Origin: Bacillus sp. JCM 19034
Lineage (GTDB): Bacteria; Bacillota; Bacilli; Bacillales; Bacillaceae_D
Assembly (NCBI RefSeq): GCF_001310635.1
Contig: NZ_BAXR01000020.1
Location: 1-53,735, forward strand
Reading direction: 5' to 3'
Length of the DNA stretch: 53,735 nucleotides
Below the pieces are notes generated by a model. That model was not told the DNA's origin. It was given only the letters and a program-made list of their open reading frames with translations, and did no database searches. Below, piece after piece: positions 47,781 through 53,735 of this stretch (within the stretch, counting starts at the first letter, position 1; the number at the start of each line of letters is the position of its first letter). The translations under genes were made by a program, and so were the position numbers.

Positions 47781-47822
47781 AAAAAATCCGGAAGAATCAT
47801 TGCAGAATCGTTCGGATTTTTT
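47781..47822. terminator. Bidirectional terminator
   Basis: AAAAAATCCG pairs with CGGATTTTTT, with inner GATTC-type pairing, upstream of the convergent pbpD end. Confidence 0.82.
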
Positions 47823-47864
47823 GCTTTTACTATTTTAATAAACTATGTCATGTAAGGAAGGACA

Positions 47865-49723
47865 TTATCTCAGACTTTCTCTCCATATATCAAGATGAGG
47901 AGAACGGTTGTTAACTTTTTCAATAGATTTGTTTTGATCATTTCCAATCCAAACCCCGGCTGTATATTGATCTGTTAATCCGACAAACCATAAATTTCGA
48001 TATTCATCAGTTGTTCCAGTTTTACCACCGCGATAGGCTGCGGAAAGGTTTGCTTGTCTTCCTGTGCCACTATTAATCACTTCTTCTAGTAGTGAGCGCA
48101 TTTTTTGGTTAGTCGATTGAGACCAAACACGTTCAGATTGAAGCTCCCAGCTATATAGAAGCGTTCCGTTTTCATCTTTAACAGCCCGAATGCCGTAAGA
48201 AGGTGTATATTCACCATCATTAGCAAACGTTGTATAAGCACGTGTCATTTCCAATGGAGAAACTCCATACGTTAATCCACCTAGTGCTGCACTATGGACA
48301 TAATCGTCAGAAACGATTCGTGAAAAGGAAAAAGGCTCTAAATAAGAGAAGGCTGTTTCAATGCCAATTTGCTGTAATAAACGAACAGCAGGTGTATTGT
48401 ATGAGTGCTTAAATGCTGTTGTCATTGAAACCTGACCATATTCACGATCTCCATAATTGTTTGGACAATAATCGTTGATACAAATTTTTGAAGCATCAAC
48501 TTGGCTTGAAATCGATGAACCTGTTTCTTCAATATACGGCCCATAAACTAGTAGTGGTTCATTGCAGAGCCAGGCTGACGAAAATCTTGAAATCCACGGT
48601 GGAAATCAAACTTTTTATAGCCTTTTCCTCCACTAAGTGCGACAAGTTCATGATTGTTATGATCAATGATTGCAACTGCAGCTTGGATATCGTCTTCAGG
48701 CAAATAGCGTTGGACCGCCTTTTGGATCTGATTTTGTTTATATGGATCAAGAGCAGTTTCAATATGGACACCACTTTCTATGAGCTGTTGAACGTGGTCT
48801 TGTAATTCACTTTCAATTTTTTGGCGAGCTTCATCTGTGTCGGCCTGTGCGAGTCTCGATGAAAATCCTTCCGATGTTGATACGAGTTCAGTTAATTCGT
48901 TGTAAATATAAGTAACGTAATCAGGAAACTCATCTACACGATGACGCTGATTTAATTGAATCTTCTCATCTAATGCCTCGTCAAATTCCTTTTCAGAAAT
49001 ATATCCGGATTCAAGCATCTTTTGCAAAATCCATTCTTGGCGAAGGAGCGTATTATCAAAATTCTGCAGGGGATCGTAATGGCTTGGATTATTCGGAATT
49101 GCACTTAAAAAAGCCGTTTCAGCTATTGATAGATGATGGCTAGACTTATTAAAATAATAATAGCTTGCAGCTTCAATCCCATATACTCCATTGCTAAAAT
49201 AGATCGAATTAATGTACAGTTCTATAATTTCTTCTTTAGTATAATGCTTCTCTAATTCGTGTGAGTATAGAATTTCGGTCATTTTCCGGTTATATGTTTG
49301 GTCATGGCTTAAAAATAGATTTCGGGCAAGCTGCTGCGTCATTGTACTTGCACCTTCTTCTATTCCTTGTTGGCGTACATTAGCTAATAACGCTCGTACC
49401 ATGGCTATGGCGTCATAACCTCGATGCTCGAAAAAGCGCTGATCCTCTGTAGCGATAAAAGCATCAATAACTTCATTAGGTATTTCTTCGTAAGGTAAGT
49501 ATATTCGATTTTGCTCACTGTAAAGCTCGGAGATTAAATCTCCATGCTGGTCATACATATAACTATTAGATGCTAGATCAATAGTTTGAAAATCAATTTT
49601 TTCGCCCATAATTTCTGAAAGGGTTTTGACCTCTTTCATTTCAGCTGTCGCTTCAATTAGAAAAAAGGAAAAGATGAGGCACGCCAATCCAGTAAAGATC
49701 CAACCAATTGTCATTTTTATCAT
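47865..49723 (-). CDS. pbpD: Class A penicillin-binding protein PBP4 (PbpD), frameshifted
   Basis: This bifunctional peptidoglycan synthase is about 620 residues when repaired, close to B. subtilis PbpD. An N-terminal membrane anchor is followed by the GT51 domain (EDQRFFEHRGYDAIAMVRA, GASTMTQQLARNLFLS) and the transpeptidase domain with motifs SAMK (nucleophile Ser), SYN in FKHSYNTPAVRLLQ and KTGT in GGKTGTTDEY. The frame breaks at 48558-48559 inside the SxxK motif: one more A restores SAMKPLLVYGPYIEETG. I prefer the ATG at 49723 by comparison with PbpD; 49744 is the alternative. No strong ribosome site is visible. Confidence 0.92.
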
Positions 49724-49874
49724 TCTACTACACTCTTTTCTCATTCAGTTTCATTCTTATTTTATCACCATTTAAAAGAAATGGGGCATATTTATGTAAT
49801 TATGCATGATGGTTTCTCCTATTGCATATGGTTAATTAATCTTGCTCTGACCATGAGGATGGAGGTTACGCATC

Positions 49875-51768
49875 ATGTCAATCTTACGTAAAATTGAGCA
49901 TTTCAGAGAAGAAGAGGAACATTTGAAATGGGAAGGGACGTTTGCTGAGTATTTAGAGCTATTGAAAGAGAAGCCGTGGATTGCTCAAACCGCTCACTCT
50001 CGCGTATACAACATGATTAAAGATGCTGGGGTTGAGGAGAATAACGGGAAGAAAAACTATTTATTTTTTAAAGATCAGCTATTTGGCGTTGATGAAGCAC
50101 TAGAAAAGCTAGTAGAAGAATATTTCCACTCAGCTGCGAAGCGTTTAGATGTACGTAAACGAATTCTATTATTAATGGGACCAGTAAGCGGTGGGAAATC
50201 GACACTCGTAACAATGTTAAAACGAGGGCTAGAGCAGTATTCACGAACAGAAAAAGGAGCCGTTTACGCGATAAAAGGTTGTCCAATGCATGAAGACCCA
50301 CTGCATTTAATACCGTCCCATCTCCGGAAAGATTTTTTTGAGGAATATGGTATTAAAATTGAAGGAAATTTATCTCCATTAAATATGATGAGACTTGAAG
50401 AAGAATATAATGGGCGAATTGAAGATGTGATGGTTGAACGAATCTTTTTTCAGAAGATAAGAGAACGGGAATTGGAACGTTCAGTCCTTCAGATCCGAAA
50501 TCACAGGATATCGCTGACTTAACAGGAAGTATTGATTTCTCAACGATTGCCGAGTATGGTTCGGAATCTGATCCAAGAGCGTATCGCTTCGATGGAGAAT
50601 TGAATAAAGCAAATCGTGGCATGATGGAATTTCAAGAAATGCTCAAATGTGATGAGAAATTCCTTTGGCATTTACTTTCACTTACGCAAGAAGGAACTTC
50701 AAGGCTGGGCGTTTTGCATTAATTAGTGCAGATGAATTAATTGTCGCTCATACGAATGAATCAGAGTATCGTTCATTTATTGCCAATAAGAAAAATGAAG
50801 CATTACATTCGCGAATTATTGTAATGAAGGTCCCATATAACTTAAAAGTGTCAGAGGAAGAGCGTATTTATAAAAAAATGATTCAAGAAAGTGATTTATC
50901 TCATGTTCACATCGCACCTCATGCGTTAAAGGTGGCCGCTATTTTTACGATTTTAACCCGATTGCAGCAACCAAAAAAGCAAGGCATTGATTTATTGAAG
51001 AAGATGAGACTTTATGATGGAGAAAGTGTGGAAGGCTTTAATTCCCAAGATGTAGAGGATTTAAAACAGGAATACCCAGATGAAGGAATGAGCGGAATTG
51101 ACCCACGCTATGTCATTAATCGTATTTCTTCTGCGATCATTCGTAAACAGTTAACATCAATCAACGCACTTGATGTTTTACGTTCAATTAAGGAAGGATT
51201 AAACGAACACGCATCGATTACGAAAGAAGATCGAGAACGCTATAAGGATTTTATTGCTGTAGCGAGGAAAGAATATGATACGATAGCGAAAAAGGAAGTG
51301 CAAAAGGCATTTGTCTATTCATATGATGAGTCCGCTAAAACACTGATGGATAATTATTTAGACAATGTTGAAGCCTATTGTAATCAAAATAAACTACGAG
51401 ACCCATTAACAGGGGAGGAAATGACTCCAGACGAGAAGTTAATGCGCTCGATTGAAGAACAGATTGGAATATCAGAAAATGCGAAAAAAGCTTTTCGTGA
51501 AGAAATCCTAATTCGTATTTCGGCTTATGCTCGGAAAGGGAAAAAGTTTGATTACAATTCACATGAACGATTACGAGAAGCGATTCAAAAGAAGCTCTTT
51601 GCAGATTTAAAGGACATCGTGAAAATAACAACATCAACGAAAACACCAGATGAATCACAATTGAAGAAAATTAATGAAGTGATCGCTCGCTTAATTGATA
51701 AGCACGGTTATAATTCCGTATCAGCAAACGAGTTGCTACGTTATGTAGGGAGTTTACTTAATAGGTAA
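49875..51768 (+). CDS. prkA: PrkA AAA+/serine kinase-like protein, two frameshifts
   Basis: PrkA is an AAA+ ATPase/serine protein kinase-like protein (protease function has also been proposed) of the forespore and stationary phase. The P-loop GPVSGGKST near residue 104 and the PrkA signatures IKGCPMHEDPLHLIP, SNEG-like NKANRGMMEFQEMLK and the C-terminal PrkA domain are visible. One T is missing in the T run 50445-50450 and one A at 50695-50696; with both restored the gene has exactly 631 codons, the B. subtilis PrkA length. GGATGGAGG lies upstream of the ATG. In many Bacillus genomes yhbH follows; here a signal peptidase gene intervenes. Confidence 0.94.
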
Positions 51769-51835
51769 TTGAGTTTTATTTAAATGTTAGGATAATGAAT
51801 AGAGGCTCTAATATTGATAAGTTTATTACTTTTCC

Positions 51836-51880
51836 CCATGTGACTTCATTTATTTAATGAAGTCACATGGAGATTTTTTT
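51836..51880 (+). terminator. Rho-independent terminator of prkA
   Basis: CCATGTGACTTCAT pairs perfectly over 14 bp with ATGAAGTCACATGG around a 7-base loop, followed by AGATTTTTTT. Confidence 0.95.
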
Positions 51881-51970
51881 GTTCAAATGGAACCAACAAT
51901 TTAAACTTGAACCTTGTGATGATACATTAATAGTGGTAAATTTAAGTAAAAGGTGCAGATAGGTCGGGAT

Positions 51971-52510
51971 ATGATGGTAGAGAAAAATAAAAATGAGTGG
52001 CTTGAATGGATAAAAGCGATTGTGATTGCTTTACTTATTGCTTTTTTAATACGTACATTTCTCTTTACGAGCTATGAGGTACAGGGTGAATCAATGGAAC
52101 CAAACGTTTTTGATGGCGAGCGTTTTTATTGTGAATAAAGTGGGATATGATTTTTTCGAGCCAGAACGTTTTGATTTAGTTGTCTTTCATGCAACCGAAA
52201 CAGATGATTATATAAAACGTGTGATTGGATTGCCAGGTGATCAAATATCATATATGAATGATACGTTGTATATTAACGGTGTAGAAATGGAGGAGCCTTT
52301 CTCGAAGGATTAAAAGGTGAGGGGCAAAAGCGTTATACACGCGATTTTATTATAGAAGAGGTTGTACCTGATCAGCATGTGTTCGTATTAGGTGATAACC
52401 GACCAAATAGTCTTGATAGTCGGCGACTCGGCTTTATTCCAATGGAAGATATTGTTGGAAAAGTTGATTTGCGTTTTTGGCCGATTACTGATGCAGGCAT
52501 AGTGAAATAA
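51971..52510 (+). CDS. lepB: Type I signal peptidase (S26), two frameshifts
   Basis: This membrane-anchored leader peptidase has an N-terminal helix (IKAIVIALLIAFLIRTFLF), nucleophile Ser in QGESMEPN and general-base Lys in DDYIKRVIGLPGD, and box E GDNRPNSLDSRRLGFIP. The frame breaks twice: the T run 52123-52127 has one base too many (ERF continues as IVNKVGYDFF), and the T run 52298-52300 has one too few (EEPF continues as LEGLKGEGQKRY). The repaired protein is about 180 residues, normal for Bacillus Sip proteins. ATG codons at 51971 and 51974 and a GTG at 51953 compete as start. Confidence 0.9.
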
Positions 52511-52516
52511 ATGGAC

Positions 52517-52544
52517 AAGGACGGGTGAATAGCCTGTCCTTTTT
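52517..52544 (+). terminator. Rho-independent terminator
   Basis: AAGGAC and GG pair with CC and GTCCTT (one mismatched pair) around a short loop, followed by TTTTTCG. The gap 52545-52717 shows the yhbH leader only. Confidence 0.82.
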
Positions 52545-52717
52545 CGTTACAGCATTTTGTCAGAATTTATTAGCAACTCTTCTTCTTGTCTGCATAAGAT
52601 AGAGTAAGTTATTTTAAAAATTCGCCATGTAGGAACTAATCTTGACGTCAACAGTATATGTTAATCAATGTCAATTTGTGACTATGGAATGGAAATAATA
52701 AAAAGGGAGGGAATCAC

Positions 52718-53735
52718 ATGGAAAATAACAACCATCGTCAATTTGTTATCTCACAAGAAAATTGGTCTCTACACCAAAAAGGTTATCAAGATCAACGTAG
52801 GCATCAAGAAAAAGTACAGGAAGCCATTAAGAAAAATCTGCCTGATCTTGTGAGTGAGGAAAATATTATCATGTCAAATGGGCGTGATGTGATTCGTATT
52901 CCAATTCGGTCATTAGATGAATATAAGATTCGATATAATTACGATAAAAACAAGCATGTCGGTCAAGGGAAGGGAGATAGTAAGGTTGGAGATGTCGTTG
53001 CCCGTGATCCGAATGGTGATAACCAAAAGGGGTCTGGAAAAGGGCAAGGGGCAGGTGATCAGCCTGGTGTTGATTATTCTGAAGCAGAAGTTTCTATTAT
53101 GGAGTTGGAGGAATTACTGTTTCGAGAATTAGAGCTGCCGAATTTACAGAAGAAAGAAGAAAATGAAATTGTTCTAGAAGATATTAGCTTCAACGATATA
53201 CGTAAGAAAGGGTTAATGGGCAACATTGATAAACGGCGAACCATTTTATCTGCAATTAAGCGCAACGCCCTTGAAGGCCGACCAGGCATTGTTCCAATTT
53301 ATAATGATGACTTACGCTTTAAAACGTGGAATGAAGTTGTGAAACCAGAATCGAAGGCCGTAGTCATTGCAATGATGGATACGAGTGGTTCAATGGGACG
53401 TTGGGAGAAATATATGGCACGAAGCTTTTTCTTTTGGATGACTCGTTTTCTCCGAACGAAATATGAAACGGTAGATATCGAGTTTATCGCCCACCATACG
53501 GAAGCAAAGGTTGTTTCAGAGGAAGATTTCTTTAATAAGGGAGAAAGCGGTGGAACGATTTGTTCATCTGCTTATCGAAAAGCATTAGAACTAATTGATA
53601 CAAAATATGATCCGGTACGATACAATATTTATCCTTTTCACTTTTCTGACGGAGACAACTTAACATCCGATAATGCACGTTGTTTAAAATTAGTAAAGCA
53701 GCTGATGGAGGTTGCGAGTATGTTTGGTTATGGGG
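52718..53735 (+). CDS. yhbH: YhbH (DUF444) sporulation protein, 3' end outside window
   Basis: The frame is open from the ATG at 52718, seven bases after AAGGGAGGG, to the window edge (339 codons) with no break. The N-terminal [15 protein letters not shown], a Gly-rich low-complexity hinge ([15 protein letters not shown]) and a von Willebrand A-like region with [19 protein letters not shown] mark DUF444/YhbH, a partner of PrkA in sporulation and stress. The family is about 390 residues long, so roughly 50 are missing. Function is not known biochemically. Confidence 0.93.
   Translation, partial: MENNNHRQFVISQENWSLHQKGYQDQRRHQEKVQEAIKKNLPDLVSEENIIMSNGRDVIRIPIRSLDEYKIRYNYDKNKHVGQGKGDSKVGDVVARDPNGDNQKGSGKGQGAGDQPGVDYSEAEVSIMELEELLFRELELPNLQKKEENEIVLEDISFNDIRKKGLMGNIDKRRTILSAIKRNALEGRPGIVPIYNDDLRFKTWNEVVKPESKAVVIAMMDTSGSMGRWEKYMARSFFFWMTRFLRTKYETVDIEFIAHHTEAKVVSEEDFFNKGESGGTICSSAYRKALELIDTKYDPVRYNIYPFHFSDGDNLTSDNARCLKLVKQLMEVASMFGYG

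Noticed and set aside
50440..50700. Programmed frameshifting in prkA
   Set aside because: Two separate single-base losses without a conserved slippery site plus stem-loop; repair gives exactly the family length, so error is simpler.

Overview
The window is about 54 kb of AT-rich, low-GC Gram-positive DNA. It has strong Shine-Dalgarno sequences, frequent TTG/GTG starts, many stem-loop terminators with U-tracts, and Bacillus-type genes (prkA, yhbH, pbpD, trmL, queG, YesM/YesN, PadR pairs, sigma-B-like and Fur-like sites). It is best read as chromosome of a spore-forming Bacillaceae. The acidic linkers of the lipoproteins would fit an alkaliphilic or halotolerant relative, but that is inference. 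I see no rRNA, tRNA, CRISPR, prophage or insertion sequence.

Layout. 1-5.6 kb: a tandem 51-bp hairpin repeat, a NERD protein, a CynX-type MFS carrier and an RND exporter. 5.7-9.2 kb: a DUF2089 regulator, a small helical protein, a DrrA/DrrB-type ABC exporter and a CPBP membrane protease. 9.3-13.1 kb: an NAD(P)-binding reductase, an iron-type alcohol dehydrogenase with a possible cre site, a PadR regulator with its membrane partner, and a small membrane protein. 13.2-17.3 kb: a Fur-box-controlled siderophore uptake operon (binding protein, two permeases, ATPase). 17.8-22 kb: a GH1 6-phospho-beta-glucosidase, a glyoxalase-fold protein, a second PadR with a DUF2812 membrane partner under a triple operator, and a FrnE/DsbA-like protein whose first active-site cysteine codon is TGA. 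22-33 kb: a YesN/YesM two-component system, a CUT1 sugar ABC transporter without its own ATPase, an orphan large solute-binding lipoprotein, a 2-hydroxyacid dehydrogenase and a glycerate kinase, which together suggest uptake of a substrate feeding glycerate. 33-40.2 kb: a class D sortase, moaA, a guanidine-I riboswitch with a paired SMR exporter (gdnCD), an unknown protein, fdhD and an FdhF/YdeP-type molybdoenzyme. 40.2-49.7 kb: ferritin, an alpha/beta hydrolase, dps behind a sigma-B-type promoter, a B3/B4 protein, queG, ogt, an amidase-domain protein, trmL, a 29-residue membrane protein, a YufK-like protein, the remnant of an LPDTA surface protein, and pbpD. 49.9 kb to the end: prkA, a type I signal peptidase, and yhbH running off the edge.

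How they work together. moaA, fdhD and the molybdoenzyme form a cofactor, maturation and enzyme set. The siderophore operon, ferritin and Dps cover iron uptake and storage. The sortase and the LPDTA remnant belong to one cell-wall sorting pathway. prkA and yhbH are sporulation-associated partners.

Quality warning. At least 16 single- or double-base frameshifts break otherwise well-conserved genes, mostly as one missing base in a short homopolymer, and most densely between 36 and 52.5 kb. Repairing the two in prkA gives exactly 631 codons. These look like sequence errors rather than true pseudogenes, so I annotate full-length genes and give the break positions.
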